NCBI RefSeq assembly: GCF_014205845.1
Contig: NZ_JACHCR010000005.1
Coordinates: forward strand, 213,523-277,522
Length of the DNA stretch: 64,000 bases
Direction: 5' to 3'
From: Mucilaginibacter cryoferens
GTDB lineage: Bacteria > Bacteroidota > Bacteroidia > Sphingobacteriales > Sphingobacteriaceae
Position 1 is the first letter of the stretch. Each line of letters begins with the position of its first letter. Of the stretch, positions 52,099-61,167 are shown piece after piece. The translations under genes and the position numbers were made by a program. Under the pieces are notes generated by a model. That model saw nothing but the letters and a program-made list of their open reading frames with translations. It had not been told where the DNA came from and ran no database searches.

Positions 52099-54552
52099 AT
52101 GAAATTTATTAAGATCACATTTTTACTTGCATGTGTTTTGAATATGCCGCGTGCTATGGCACAAGTGCCGGTAGTAATGCCGGGCAATGTTGAAACAGCT
52201 ACCATTGGCCAACAGGACGTTGCTTTTAAAACAGCCAACGCTTATGGTAAGGTAACGGTTTATAGTCCATCCATCATCAGGGTACAGCTGGATAAAAAAG
52301 CGCTTGGGGCCGATTTTTCTTACGCGGTTGTAGGCAAGGTAATGCCTGTAAAAGTGCAGATAAGCCAAACCGATAATGAGATTGACATTGCCACCGATTC
52401 GCTTAAAGCCGTTATTCAAAAGCAACCCTTTAGTGTAGCGTTTTACACCATCGATGGCAAGGTAATTAACCAGGACGAGCCGGGCTTAACCACTTCATGG
52501 GTAAACGACGCGGTAACCACCTATAAAAAAATGCAGGATGACGAGCATTTTGTAGGCCTTGGCGAAAAAACCGGCAACCTCGACCGCAGGGGCAACGCCT
52601 ATACCAACTGGAACTCGGATGTATATGGTTACAGCACCACGGCCGATCCGCTTTACTCGACCATCCCGTTTTATGTGGGTATTCACCATGGTTTAAACTA
52701 TGGTATTTTTATGGATAACACCTACCAAAGCGATTTTAACTTTGGCGCCAGTAATAACCGTTTCTCCTCTTTCGGCGCACATGGCGGCCCAATGAACTAC
52801 TATTTTATCTACCATAAAAAGCTGGCAGATATTATTGCTTCTTATACCTACCTCACCGGCCGCATGCCTTTGCCACCAAAATGGGCCTTAGGTTACCAGC
52901 AAAACAGGTACAGCTATTATCCAGAAGCCGAGGTAATGCGCATAGCGCAAACCCTGCGCGAAAAACGCATCCCGGCAGATGGTATCACTTTAGACATCCA
53001 CTATATGGATAGGTACCAACTGTTCACCTGGAACAAAAGCCGCTTTCCAGATCCTGCAAAAATGGCCGGCGAACTCAACAAGATGGGACTGAAACTTACC
53101 GTTATTGTTGATCCCGGTATAAAGGTTGAAAAAGGCGCGCCCGCTTATGAAAGCGGCTTGAAACAGGATGTATACATCAAATATCCCGATGGCACACCCT
53201 ACACAGGCCAGGTATGGCCGGGCTGGTGTAACTTTACCGATTTTACCAGCGAAAAAGGCCGCGTGTGGTGGCGTAACCAGGTTGATTTTTTTGCCAGATC
53301 TGGCGTGAGCGGTATCTGGAACGATATGAATGAGATTTCTACCTGGGGCCAAAAAATGCCGGATAATGTTTTGTTTGATTTCGATGGCCATAAAACAACC
53401 CACCTGCAAGCCCATAACGTATACGGTTTAGAGATGGTTCGCTCCAGCTACGAGGGTGCTTTAGAACATTTTAAAGAGCGTCCGTTTATACTCAGTCGCT
53501 CGGGTTATGCCGGCTTGCAACGCTACTCGGCCATTTGGACGGGCGACAATCGAGCCGAAGAAGACCACATGCTGTTAGGCGTACGGCTAATGAACAGCCT
53601 TGGCCTTAGCGGGGTATCTTTTACGGGGATGGACATAGGCGGTTTTACGGGTAACCCAACCACATCGTTATATACCCGCTGGATTGAACTTGGTGCCTTT
53701 ATTCCCTACTATCGCAACCACACCGCCCTCAACAGCCGTGCTGCCGAGCCCTGGGCTTTTGGCGAAGATGTATTGGATATTGCCAGGAGCTATATCAGTT
53801 TACGTTACCAGCTAATGCCTTACCTGTATTCCAGTTTTTACGAATCTACCCAAAACGGGTTACCGGTAATGCGGTCACTGGCTATTAACTACACTTTTGA
53901 CCCTAAGGTAATGGATGCCACTTACCAAAACCAATACGAATTTGGCAATGGCTTTATGGTAGCACCGTTTGAAAGCACGGCAGCTTTTGGTAAAGTTTAC
54001 TTCCCCGAAGGTAACTGGTACGATTTGTACACCGGATTGGAACAAAAAGGCGAACAGGAAATAACCATCCCCTTAACGGTAAGCAAACTGCCTGTTTATG
54101 TAAAAGGTGGTAGCATTATCCCTATGCAATCGCTAACCCAATCAACTGCCCAACTACCTACCGATACGCTTGCAGTGCATGTTTACAAGGGCAGCAAGGC
54201 CAATCATTTTGTATATTATGAAGATGACGGCAAAAGCTTTAGCTATCAAAAAGGTGATTTTTACAAACGAACCATCAGCTTTGATCCCGATAAAAGAACC
54301 ATCAACTTTGATAAAGCCGAAGGCAGCTTTAAAACCAATTTTAAATACATCAGGCTGGTATTGCACGGCTTTGAGCAATCAACATCTGTTAAAGCAGGCA
54401 ATAGTGATTTAAAGTTACAGGATAGCAGCATAGCCTTTTTAGGCGCAGCTGCCAATACCGACCCGCAAGGAAGTATTAATGCGCCCGATAGCAGTCCTGT
54501 AAAAATTGTAACCATCGGCAATACACCAAATGGCATCCAAATAAATTATTAA
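52099..54552 (+). CDS. Secreted glycoside hydrolase family 31, alpha-glucosidase
   Basis: This 817-residue GH31 enzyme has a signal peptide (1-21, ending AMAQ), the N-terminal beta-sandwich (about 25-250), the catalytic barrel (about 255-620) and C-terminal beta domains with a DUF5110-like region. The nucleophile D409 is in GIWNDMNEIS and the acid/base region is WTGDNRA near 475-481. It fits SusB-type function: releasing glucose from malto-oligosaccharides in the periplasm. The gene may have its own promoter, because a terminator precedes it. GH13 follows 13 bp downstream. Confidence 0.94.
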   Translation: MKFIKITFLLACVLNMPRAMAQVPVVMPGNVETATIGQQDVAFKTANAYGKVTVYSPSIIRVQLDKKALGADFSYAVVGKVMPVKVQISQTDNEIDIATDSLKAVIQKQPFSVAFYTIDGKVINQDEPGLTTSWVNDAVTTYKKMQDDEHFVGLGEKTGNLDRRGNAYTNWNSDVYGYSTTADPLYSTIPFYVGIHHGLNYGIFMDNTYQSDFNFGASNNRFSSFGAHGGPMNYYFIYHKKLADIIASYTYLTGRMPLPPKWALGYQQNRYSYYPEAEVMRIAQTLREKRIPADGITLDIHYMDRYQLFTWNKSRFPDPAKMAGELNKMGLKLTVIVDPGIKVEKGAPAYESGLKQDVYIKYPDGTPYTGQVWPGWCNFTDFTSEKGRVWWRNQVDFFARSGVSGIWNDMNEISTWGQKMPDNVLFDFDGHKTTHLQAHNVYGLEMVRSSYEGALEHFKERPFILSRSGYAGLQRYSAIWTGDNRAEEDHMLLGVRLMNSLGLSGVSFTGMDIGGFTGNPTTSLYTRWIELGAFIPYYRNHTALNSRAAEPWAFGEDVLDIARSYISLRYQLMPYLYSSFYESTQNGLPVMRSLAINYTFDPKVMDATYQNQYEFGNGFMVAPFESTAAFGKVYFPEGNWYDLYTGLEQKGEQEITIPLTVSKLPVYVKGGSIIPMQSLTQSTAQLPTDTLAVHVYKGSKANHFVYYEDDGKSFSYQKGDFYKRTISFDPDKRTINFDKAEGSFKTNFKYIRLVLHGFEQSTSVKAGNSDLKLQDSSIAFLGAAANTDPQGSINAPDSSPVKIVTIGNTPNGIQINY

Positions 54553-54565
54553 CGGAAAAGTGAGT

Positions 54566-55963
54566 ATGAACAAGCGCAACAAAAAATCTCAGATGAACAT
54601 TTTAATCCTATTTATAATGCTGATGGGCCCGGTACTGGGCTGCGGCAAAAAATCAAACCCAGGCCCTACGCCTCCACCGGTAACACCGGTTAATACCGAC
54701 CCCGCGCAGTACGGCCCCCCTTTTAGCGGCGTACCCGCAACTAAGGATATTGTAATGTACGAGGTGAATTTAAAAACCTACTCACCAATTGGCATCAACA
54801 GCGCCATGGCCCGGTTAGATTCTATCAAGGCCCTTGGCATTAACGTGGTATGGCTGATGCCAACTTACCCTATCGGTATATTAAAGGCCTCCGGCTCACC
54901 CTACGCGGTAAAAGATTACATGGCTGTAAATGCCGATTTTGGTACTTTGGACGACCTGCGTGCCTATGTTGCCAAAGCTCATACGCTGGGCATGGCGGTG
55001 ATACTAGACTGGGTTGCCAACCATACCTCATGGGATAATGCCTGGATACAAAACAAATCGTGGTACCAGCAGGATGCCTCTGGTAATATCATTATTCCGC
55101 CGGGAACCAATTATACCGATGTTGCAGCCCTAAACTACAACAATACCGATATGCGTTCGGCCATGATCAAAGCCATGAAATACTGGATCTATACGGCCAA
55201 CGTTGATGGCTACCGCTGCGATTTTGCCGACAATATCCCTAACGATTTTTGGGTACAGGCCTTAGATACGTTAAACACCATAAAAACCCATAAGCTGATC
55301 TACTTAGCGGAAGGTACCAAAGGGCCGGAAATAACCGCAGGCTTTCAAATGAGTTATGCATTCAGCTATTACAGCACACTTAAAAGCTTATTTGCAGGCA
55401 CATCAACCCCAACCTCGCTATTTACCACCAGCAGTGCCGAAGTAGCGTCGTTACCTTCACCGGGCATTAAACTGCGCTATATTACCAACCACGATGATGC
55501 CTCATCTGATGGCAGCACCATCACCGAATATAAAGGCAAGCAGGGCGCATTGGCGGCATTTGTTTTGGCAGCCTATATGGATGGCGTGCCGTTGATATAC
55601 AGCAGCCAGGAAGTGGGTTATCCAAACGCTATCAACTTTTTCACCAATGTACCGGTAGATTATACCGCCAACCCGGATATGGTGGCCGAATACAAAAAGA
55701 TCATCGCCTTTCGCCAGGCACACGAGGCTGTTAAAACCGGTACGTTAACTGCTTATAATGATAACGATATTGTTTCCTTTGAGAAAAAAACAGCTTCGGA
55801 TGATGTATTGGTGCTGGTAAATTCAAAAAATAGCAGCATAAGCTATTCGGTTCCGGCCGCCCTGCAAGGCACTACCTGGACAAACGGTTTTACTAAGATA
55901 AACACCACTTTTAACACGCAGGTTACTTTACAACCTTACCAATACCTGGTATTGAAGAGATAA
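54566..55963 (+). CDS. GH13 alpha-amylase lipoprotein
   Basis: This 465-residue lipoprotein is an alpha-amylase family (GH13) enzyme. After the signal peptide and lipobox VLGC (about residue 26) comes a proline-rich linker (about 30-50), then the TIM barrel (about 55-390) and a short C-terminal beta domain. The catalytic residues are nucleophile D219 in GYRCDFAD, acid/base E249 in YLAEGTK and D310 in NHDD. Lipid attachment suggests that it cuts starch at the surface (SusG-like). The ATG at 54566 is preferred; a GTG two codons upstream is possible. It lies 13 bp after GH31, in one transcript. Confidence 0.93.
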   Translation: MNKRNKKSQMNILILFIMLMGPVLGCGKKSNPGPTPPPVTPVNTDPAQYGPPFSGVPATKDIVMYEVNLKTYSPIGINSAMARLDSIKALGINVVWLMPTYPIGILKASGSPYAVKDYMAVNADFGTLDDLRAYVAKAHTLGMAVILDWVANHTSWDNAWIQNKSWYQQDASGNIIIPPGTNYTDVAALNYNNTDMRSAMIKAMKYWIYTANVDGYRCDFADNIPNDFWVQALDTLNTIKTHKLIYLAEGTKGPEITAGFQMSYAFSYYSTLKSLFAGTSTPTSLFTTSSAEVASLPSPGIKLRYITNHDDASSDGSTITEYKGKQGALAAFVLAAYMDGVPLIYSSQEVGYPNAINFFTNVPVDYTANPDMVAEYKKIIAFRQAHEAVKTGTLTAYNDNDIVSFEKKTASDDVLVLVNSKNSSISYSVPAALQGTTWTNGFTKINTTFNTQVTLQPYQYLVLKR

Positions 55964-56021
55964 GTCTTCTCGTTTACTTTTATATAAAAAGGGCGGCTTG
56001 GTCTCCGTTCCTTTTGGGTTT

Positions 56022-56050
56022 GAAAATCACCGCGCGACGCGGTGATTTTC
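56022..56050. terminator. Bidirectional terminator between GH13 and fic
   Basis: GAAAATCACCGCG (56022-56034) pairs perfectly with CGCGGTGATTTTC (56038-56050) around a three-base loop. The plus strand continues TTGTTTTA, and the minus strand continues with an A/C-rich then T-containing stretch. It closes the starch operon and the convergent fic gene. Confidence 0.85.
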
Positions 56051-56055
56051 TTGTT

Positions 56056-57180
56056 TTATGGAATACCATCATCCTTAGCACCAGGTAATATTAAAGCATA
56101 ACTCGTGCTCCTGCCGCCCCCCTCTTCCTTTTCCAATATTCCTTTATCTATTAAATCCTGAATATCCCTTAAAGCAGTATCAGCCGAACATTTAGTTATT
56201 TTTGCCCACTTAGAAGTGGTTAGCTTTCCAAAAAAATCATCTAATAAAGAACCAATGACCTGTTGCTGCCGGTTGTTTAATGAAGTATGGCGATGATGCT
56301 CCCAAAAACTATTGCGATTAAAAACAGCCGATAAAGTTTGTTCGGTGCTATCCATTGCGCGATAAAGGCAATCAAGAAACCAACTGATCCATCTGGTGAT
56401 ATCGAGGTTTGCCTTTTGTGTAGTTTCCAGTAAGTTATAGTATGATGCCTTATCTTTGAGAATTTGTGCCGACATGCTGTAAAACCTCTGCGGACTACCA
56501 TCAGCACGAGCCAATTGAAGATCTGTTAAAGCACGGGCTATCCGGCCATTACCATCATCAAACGGATGTATAGTTACAAACCATAAATGTGATATGGCCG
56601 CTTTAATAACAGGATCAAGATCATTATCCTGGTTAAACCAATCTAAAAACAATGCCATTTCTTTAGGAAGCAAGCTGGCATCAGGCGCTTCAAAATGAAT
56701 CTTTTCTTTGCCCATTGCACCCGATACAACCTGCATCGGCCCCGCTTCAGATGTTCGCCATGCGCCTACCGTAATTTTATACATACCGGCTCTACCTGTT
56801 GGAAACAATGCTGCCTGCCAGCTATACAAACGCTCATCCGTTAAAGGCTCCTTGTAATGTTGTGTAGCATCAAGCATCATCTCTACCACGCCCTCCACAT
56901 CTCGGCCTGGGTTAACGGCACCTACAATATCAATACCGAGCCTACGGGCTATTGATGACCGTACCTGATCAACATTAAGCATATCACCCTCAATCTCGCT
57001 TGATTTTGTGACATCCAGCGTTAGGGTATCCAATAAGGCATTTTCCTTTAGCTTAAAACCCAATGCATTCATTTGGCCCAGTATTCTGCCTTGCCGGTGG
57101 CGTACGCTACCCAGTTGAGCAAGAATAGCTTCTGCATCCCAGGTAAAATTTGGCCAGGCCCCTAATTGATGGATGTACAT
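56056..57180 (-). CDS. Fic family protein with N-terminal DUF4172 domain
   Basis: This 374-residue Fic protein would transfer AMP from ATP to a target protein. The N-terminal DUF4172-like domain (about 1-90) carries the inhibitory motif SSEIEG (S60 to G65, the S/TxxxEG pattern), which keeps the enzyme off. The active site is HPFDDGNGR (H205 to R213), complete. The C terminus (about 295-370) is a winged helix, with LTTSKWAKITKCSADTAL and a DIQDLIDKGILEK recognition region. The inhibitory helix is in cis, so this is not a two-gene toxin-antitoxin pair. Its promoter holds repeated TGCGGCAAAT boxes up to the start codon. Confidence 0.93.
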   Translation of the reverse strand: MYIHQLGAWPNFTWDAEAILAQLGSVRHRQGRILGQMNALGFKLKENALLDTLTLDVTKSSEIEGDMLNVDQVRSSIARRLGIDIVGAVNPGRDVEGVVEMMLDATQHYKEPLTDERLYSWQAALFPTGRAGMYKITVGAWRTSEAGPMQVVSGAMGKEKIHFEAPDASLLPKEMALFLDWFNQDNDLDPVIKAAISHLWFVTIHPFDDGNGRIARALTDLQLARADGSPQRFYSMSAQILKDKASYYNLLETTQKANLDITRWISWFLDCLYRAMDSTEQTLSAVFNRNSFWEHHRHTSLNNRQQQVIGSLLDDFFGKLTTSKWAKITKCSADTALRDIQDLIDKGILEKEEGGGRSTSYALILPGAKDDGIP

Positions 57181-57233
57181 ATTTGCCGCATTTTACGGTA
57201 AATATACACTTTATTTGCCGCAAAAATGCGGAG
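57181..57233. promoter_or_regulatory. Candidate operator of the fic gene
   Basis: ATTTGCCGCA occurs at 57181-57190, directly before the fic start codon, and again at 57213-57222, exactly 32 bp apart (about three helical turns). Each copy is followed by an inverted half: CGGTAAAT at 57196-57203 and TGCGG at 57227-57231. The region also has the probable -7 box, so a bound protein would block fic transcription. Confidence 0.55.
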
Positions 57234-57297
57234 AATAGGATTATTAATGCCCGCATTTAACTAATAAAAATTTCTCAACTACTTGATGATATACCAA

Positions 57298-57768
57298 TTA
57301 CCCCTCCACCCTATACTCCGCCTCATGCAAAATGGAAAACTTAACCGAATTTGCTATAAAACACAATTTATTGGCTTCATGGTGCAATTCATCAGCTTTG
57401 GCCTGCATAGTTGCATCCTTTAAAGTTATCAATGGTTTTAATATCACCTGGGTAAAGTAGCCGCCGCCATCGCTGGTTTCAACCATGGTGCCTTCTGCTC
57501 TATCCTGATAGGCAGTTACTACCACACCAGCTGTAGTGCACAGGTGCAGGTACCATAACATATGGCAAGCTGATACAGACGAGAGCAACAGATCTTCGGG
57601 ACTGTAACAAGACTTATCTCCCCTAAAACTCGGGTCGGACGAGCCTGAAATATCCTGTTTACCTTCTATAGCGATAGTGTGCGCGCGTTCGTAAGACCGG
57701 TAGTCTTTTGTTCCGGCCCCGGTATTGCCCGTCCAGGTGATGGTGGTTTTATAGTGATGATCTTTCAT
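57298..57768 (-). CDS. OsmC family peroxiredoxin-like protein
   Basis: This 156-residue OsmC/Ohr family protein detoxifies organic hydroperoxides with two cysteines. C68 in SVSACHMLWYLH and C136 in NKLCFIANS are in the family positions. The N-terminal beta region includes FRGDKSCYSPEDLLLSS, which holds a third, non-conserved cysteine (C54). The length and the ITW and YSPEDLLLSS motifs fit the OsmC rather than the Ohr branch. It is separate from the neighbouring aldo/keto reductase gene by 40 bp and shares its strand, so both may form one transcript. Confidence 0.92.
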   Translation of the reverse strand: MKDHHYKTTITWTGNTGAGTKDYRSYERAHTIAIEGKQDISGSSDPSFRGDKSCYSPEDLLLSSVSACHMLWYLHLCTTAGVVVTAYQDRAEGTMVETSDGGGYFTQVILKPLITLKDATMQAKADELHHEANKLCFIANSVKFSILHEAEYRVEG

Positions 57769-57808
57769 GATCTAATATCTCAATAAAATCAAAAAACGTT
57801 AAATAAAA

Positions 57809-58816
57809 TTACAGGTTGGTCATTTTTAAAGATGCCTCGCCGTAGCGCTGACCGGTATCGGGATATTTTTTTAATAGATCGCCTATCTGCTGTAAATCAG
57901 TTGCCGATAGTTTTACGTCGGCCGCACCTGCATTGTCTTGCAAATATTTACGTTTTTTGGTACCGGGGATAGGGATAATATCGTCGCCTTGTGCCAATAC
58001 CCACCCTAAAGCCAATTGCGCAGGCGTAATATTTTTCTGTTGTGCAAACGTGGCAAATGCTTCGGCCAGCTTTTGGTTATTATCCCAGTTCTCTTCGTTA
58101 AAACGGGGCAGCGTTTTGCGAAAATCGCCATCGGCCAATCCATCTTTACTCAAAGTGTTGGTAACCAAACCACGGGCCAGCGGGCTGTACGGCACCAGCG
58201 AAATATTAAGTTCGCGTAATACAGGTAAAATCTCGTTCTCTACATCGCGGGTGAGCAAAGAATATTCGCTTTGTAGCGCAGCAATGGGATGAACTGCATG
58301 TGCCTTACGGATGCTTGCTGCCGATGCTTCTGATAAACCAAGATAACGAACCTTGCCTTCTTTCACCAATTCAGCCATGGCACCTACCATTTCTTCAACC
58401 GGTACGTTAGGGTCAATACGATGGGCATAGTATAAGTCGATGGTATCAATATTTAAACGTTTCAGGCTTTGCTCAACAGCAGTTTTCATGTAAGCGGGCG
58501 ATGCATCAAAATATACATTGGAGGTTCCGCTACCGGTGTAAGGCGCATTAACGTCCCTTACCCTAAAACCAAATTTGGTGGCTATAAATACTTTATCGCG
58601 ATTTTGCTTTAATACTTTGGCTATCAGCTCTTCGTTTTTGCCATTGGCATACATATCTGCTGTATCCCAAAAGTTGATACCCAGATCGAGCGCCAGGTTA
58701 AGGGTGGCTAATGATTCGTCGTTGTCGATAGGGCCATAAGCGAAACTCATGCCCATGCAGCCAAGGCCAATGGCCGAAAGCTTTTCGCCGGTGTTTCCTA
58801 AATTTCTGTATTCCAT
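57809..58816 (-). CDS. Aldo/keto reductase
   Basis: This 335-residue NADPH-dependent oxidoreductase has the (alpha/beta)8 AKR fold. The catalytic tetrad is present: D51 and Y56 in [11 protein letters not shown]81 in ATKFG and H132 in YYAHRIDP. The C-terminal [15 protein letters not shown] region binds the cofactor phosphate. It resembles the YajO/YakC-type AKRs, which act on a wide range of aldehydes and ketones; the natural substrate is unknown. It lies between OsmC downstream and the NTF2-like gene 93 bp upstream, all on the minus strand. Confidence 0.93.
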   Translation of the reverse strand: MEYRNLGNTGEKLSAIGLGCMGMSFAYGPIDNDESLATLNLALDLGINFWDTADMYANGKNEELIAKVLKQNRDKVFIATKFGFRVRDVNAPYTGSGTSNVYFDASPAYMKTAVEQSLKRLNIDTIDLYYAHRIDPNVPVEEMVGAMAELVKEGKVRYLGLSEASAASIRKAHAVHPIAALQSEYSLLTRDVENEILPVLRELNISLVPYSPLARGLVTNTLSKDGLADGDFRKTLPRFNEENWDNNQKLAEAFATFAQQKNITPAQLALGWVLAQGDDIIPIPGTKKRKYLQDNAGAADVKLSATDLQQIGDLLKKYPDTGQRYGEASLKMTNL

Positions 58817-58909
58817 AGGTTCTATGTTTTTGTTGATACAAATTTAAAACACCGGTTGCCAGGGCGCTTATAACAATCAAACCAAATATTACAAAATTCA
58901 AACAGTGGG

Positions 58910-59362
58910 TTACTGTTTGCTTTTTTTATCAGCTATTACCTGGTGCGCCTGTTTAGGCAGGTTTACATTGCCGCTTTGACTTTCAAAATCAATTTTATGA
59001 TAATTAATAAGCCAGGAATCATCGTGTTTGGCCAGTTTAGTATGGTAATTTGCCGTAACCGACCAAACCTGGTCGTCAATAAAATGATCGGCAACGGTGC
59101 TGTAAAAAACATCGGCCGCTTTACCGTTAATTTGTACCCTGAATGCCGAAAGCCGGTGATTGGTTCTATCAAAACCGGGTAAAAAAGCAACCCAATTAGC
59201 TACAATCTGCATCGGGCTAAGGTCGGCCGGGCCGAAGCCGTTCATTGACGAGTAATCAAGCGTAACCACCGGGGCAAGTATGCTTTGTATCAGCTCCCAG
59301 TTGTGGCTATCTGCGCCTTTAAATAAATCATTAACTACCTTAATTATTTTGTTGCCTTCCAT
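58910..59362 (-). CDS. SnoaL-like/NTF2-fold protein
   Basis: This 150-residue protein has the NTF2-like cone fold of the SnoaL group: an N-terminal helix pair (about 1-25), the stretch ILAPVVTLDYSSMNG near 27-41, and a curved beta sheet ending in SWLINYHKIDFE near 113-124. Such proteins are small polyketide cyclases, isomerases or ligand binders, and the reaction cannot be read from the sequence. No signal peptide is visible. It is upstream of the aldo/keto reductase gene and downstream of the sigma factor pair. Confidence 0.82.
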   Translation of the reverse strand: MEGNKIIKVVNDLFKGADSHNWELIQSILAPVVTLDYSSMNGFGPADLSPMQIVANWVAFLPGFDRTNHRLSAFRVQINGKAADVFYSTVADHFIDDQVWSVTANYHTKLAKHDDSWLINYHKIDFESQSGNVNLPKQAHQVIADKKSKQ

Positions 59363-59436
59363 GGTATTTAGATGTAAAGCTATTGAATTTGTTTCAAACC
59401 AATAGATAATTCAAAAATGGTTTAAATTCCTCCCTG

Positions 59437-60045
59437 CTATTCCATCTCCTTTGATGCTGTTAACTGCTCATTTATAGCCTGTAATTTTGCTATGGTGTTG
59501 TTCATTTCGGCCTGCCGCCTGTTAAACTCCCGGGGGGTAATATAAAAATAAGCAAAAGCCAGCCAGCCAAACGTGCAAATACAGAATACACTACCCCATA
59601 AAATGCTCATCTTTTTTTCAAATTCAATCATGTACAAAAACAATCCTAACCCTAAAAACAGGTAGTATAGCCGCATTACTTTAGCATGAATAAACTGTTG
59701 TTTCTTTTGTATCAACGTTAATTCTATCAGGTAAGTAAATGTATCTGCTTCGGGGTGGCTTTTAAAAAGGCTTAAGTGTAAACCATTACTTACCACTATA
59801 AAAGCAACAATAGCAAGCACAATAAACACGATACCTAAAGTGGTGGTAAATACGTGTGTATCTAAATTAAAGCCAACAAACAGAATAAGCACAGCCGTTG
59901 CTACCAATACCAGGTTTGCCCATATTAGTTTGCTTTTTGTTTTACGCTTTAAATTCATCGCTTTTTTTATTACCGCATTAATATCGGGCTTATCGCCGGC
60001 AGATTGTTGCTGCCAAAGCGCTTTAAAATCAATATTGCTGCTCAT
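59437..60045 (-). CDS. Membrane protein overlapping the ECF sigma factor gene, putative anti-sigma factor
   Basis: This 202-residue protein has a cytosolic N terminus (about 1-40, DFKALWQQQ, then a basic NLKRKTKSK) and four hydrophobic helices (about 41-60, 64-87, 123-141 and 148-168), with a C-terminal coiled coil (about 172-200). It has no recognised domain. Its start codon overlaps the 3' end of the sigma gene by 17 bp, so translation is coupled. The position and topology suggest an anti-sigma factor or membrane partner, but the typical zinc-binding anti-sigma motif is absent. Confidence 0.72.
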   Translation of the reverse strand: MSSNIDFKALWQQQSAGDKPDINAVIKKAMNLKRKTKSKLIWANLVLVATAVLILFVGFNLDTHVFTTTLGIVFIVLAIVAFIVVSNGLHLSLFKSHPEADTFTYLIELTLIQKKQQFIHAKVMRLYYLFLGLGLFLYMIEFEKKMSILWGSVFCICTFGWLAFAYFYITPREFNRRQAEMNNTIAKLQAINEQLTASKEME

Positions 60046-60505
60046 ACCTTTTAAATTTTTGAGAGAGTTTTTCTTTTATCCTGTAAACCTTTACCCTGAT
60101 GTTGCTTTCTGAAAGCCCGGTTATACTGGCTATTTCGGCCTGTTTAACATCTTCCAGTTCCAGCGAAATGATGATGCGGTCAATCTCCGGTAATTCGGCT
60201 ATGCATTTGTATAGCAACTGCACCTGACTCTCGGTATCGGGTGGTGGTTTATCCTCCAGTTCAAAGGGCATTTCACCTTTGGGCATCCGGTTTTGCCGCT
60301 CCAGTTGGCGTAGGCAATGGTTTGATGCGATGCGGAATATCCAGGTGCCAACAGCGGCTTCGTTTCTGAACTGCCCAAGCTTTTGCCATACGGTAATAAA
60401 AGTTTCCTGCGCAACATCCTGCGCCCGGTCATGGTCGTTCATGTAGCCCATGCATACACGGAATATCTTGCTGTAATATGTATCGTAGATCTCCTCGAAC
60501 GACAT
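60029..60505 (-). CDS. ECF family RNA polymerase sigma factor
   Basis: This 158-residue extracytoplasmic-function sigma factor has region 2 (about 8-75) with DRAQDVAQETFITVWQKLGQFRN and GTWIFRIASNHC, and region 4 (about 100-150) with LPEIDRIIISLELEDVKQAEIA and TGLSESNIRVKVYRIKEKL. There is no SusC/D receptor or FecR-type anti-sigma gene next to it, so it is not the iron/glycan signalling type. Its partner is likely the overlapping membrane protein. The upstream region has a probable autoregulated promoter (60531-60558). Confidence 0.95.
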   Translation of the reverse strand: MSFEEIYDTYYSKIFRVCMGYMNDHDRAQDVAQETFITVWQKLGQFRNEAAVGTWIFRIASNHCLRQLERQNRMPKGEMPFELEDKPPPDTESQVQLLYKCIAELPEIDRIIISLELEDVKQAEIASITGLSESNIRVKVYRIKEKLSQKFKRYEQQY

Positions 60506-60530
60506 CCTTATCCTTTTGTTTTCGCTTGTT

Positions 60531-60558
60531 TAGATACGGTATTTTTTAAAATGCTACA
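60531..60558 (-). promoter_or_regulatory. Probable ECF-type promoter of the sigma operon
   Basis: On the minus strand TGTAGCATTTT (60558-60548) precedes CGTATCTA (60538-60531), 25 bp before the start codon. The layout of a TGTAAC-like -35 with a CGTATC-like -10 resembles promoters recognised by ECF sigma factors in this phylum and differs from the TAnnTTTG housekeeping type. Confidence 0.45.
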
Positions 60559-60684
60559 TTTAGATTAAAACATTTTGGATTGCAAATTTGATGTATGGTA
60601 AATTGCAGGTAGAAATGTATAAAGATTTTGCCGGCTAACCATTCTAAACCTGCAAACATTTATAACTGATAATGTACTAATACT

Positions 60685-61029
60685 ATGGCCTACGACGAAC
60701 AACTAACCAACCGCGTGCGCGAAGCTTTAAGCGAGCAAGCTAAAATTGACGAGATAAAAATGTTTCAGGGTTTGTGCTTTATGGTTGATGATAAAATGAG
60801 TATTTGCGTACGCGATACCGGCCTGCTTTTTCGTATTGGGGAGCAGCAGGCGGTCATTGAATTAGAAAAAGGCGATTGCCGCCAGATGATAAACGGAAGC
60901 CGGGTAATGAAAGATTATGTTTGGGTTGATGGCAACGACATTAGCGCCAATAAAAAATTTAACCATTGGCTGGAGCTGGCCCTGCAGTTTAACAAAGTAG
61001 CTAAGGCATCCAAAAAACGAAAAAAGTAA
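60685..61029 (+). CDS. TfoX/Sxy N-terminal domain protein
   Basis: This 114-residue protein consists of a TfoX N-terminal domain. The start DEQLTNRVREAL, the MFQGLCFMVDDKMSICVRD core near 26-44 and the C-terminal YVWVD segment near 77-81 followed by a KKRKK tail are typical. Full TfoX proteins also have a C-terminal HhH-like domain, which is missing here. TfoX regulates natural competence in gammaproteobacteria, but stand-alone N-domains in other phyla have no established role. It is a single gene divergent from the sigma operon. Confidence 0.85.
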   Translation: MAYDEQLTNRVREALSEQAKIDEIKMFQGLCFMVDDKMSICVRDTGLLFRIGEQQAVIELEKGDCRQMINGSRVMKDYVWVDGNDISANKKFNHWLELALQFNKVAKASKKRKK

Positions 61030-61118
61030 ACAACAGGTTTAACGGTAGTATTTGACGCAAGCCCCCTCTCCGCTGTCAATTCATGAGTTGCTTTATTAGA
61101 CTTATGGTAATAAAAAAA

Positions 61119-61144
61119 GGCCCTCAGAAATAAATCTGAAGGCC
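61119..61144 (-). terminator. Intrinsic terminator of the M1 peptidase gene
   Basis: GGCCCTCAGA (61119-61128) pairs with TCTGAAGGCC (61135-61144) with one mismatch. On the minus strand the hairpin is followed by seven T residues. It also lies 90 bases after the TfoX stop. Confidence 0.85.
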
Positions 61145-61167
61145 CTCATTATATTGGTTTAATAACC

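Noticed and set aside
56056..57180. Fic gene as half of a toxin-antitoxin pair
   Set aside because: The inhibitory SxxxEG motif is within the same protein and there is no small antitoxin frame beside it.
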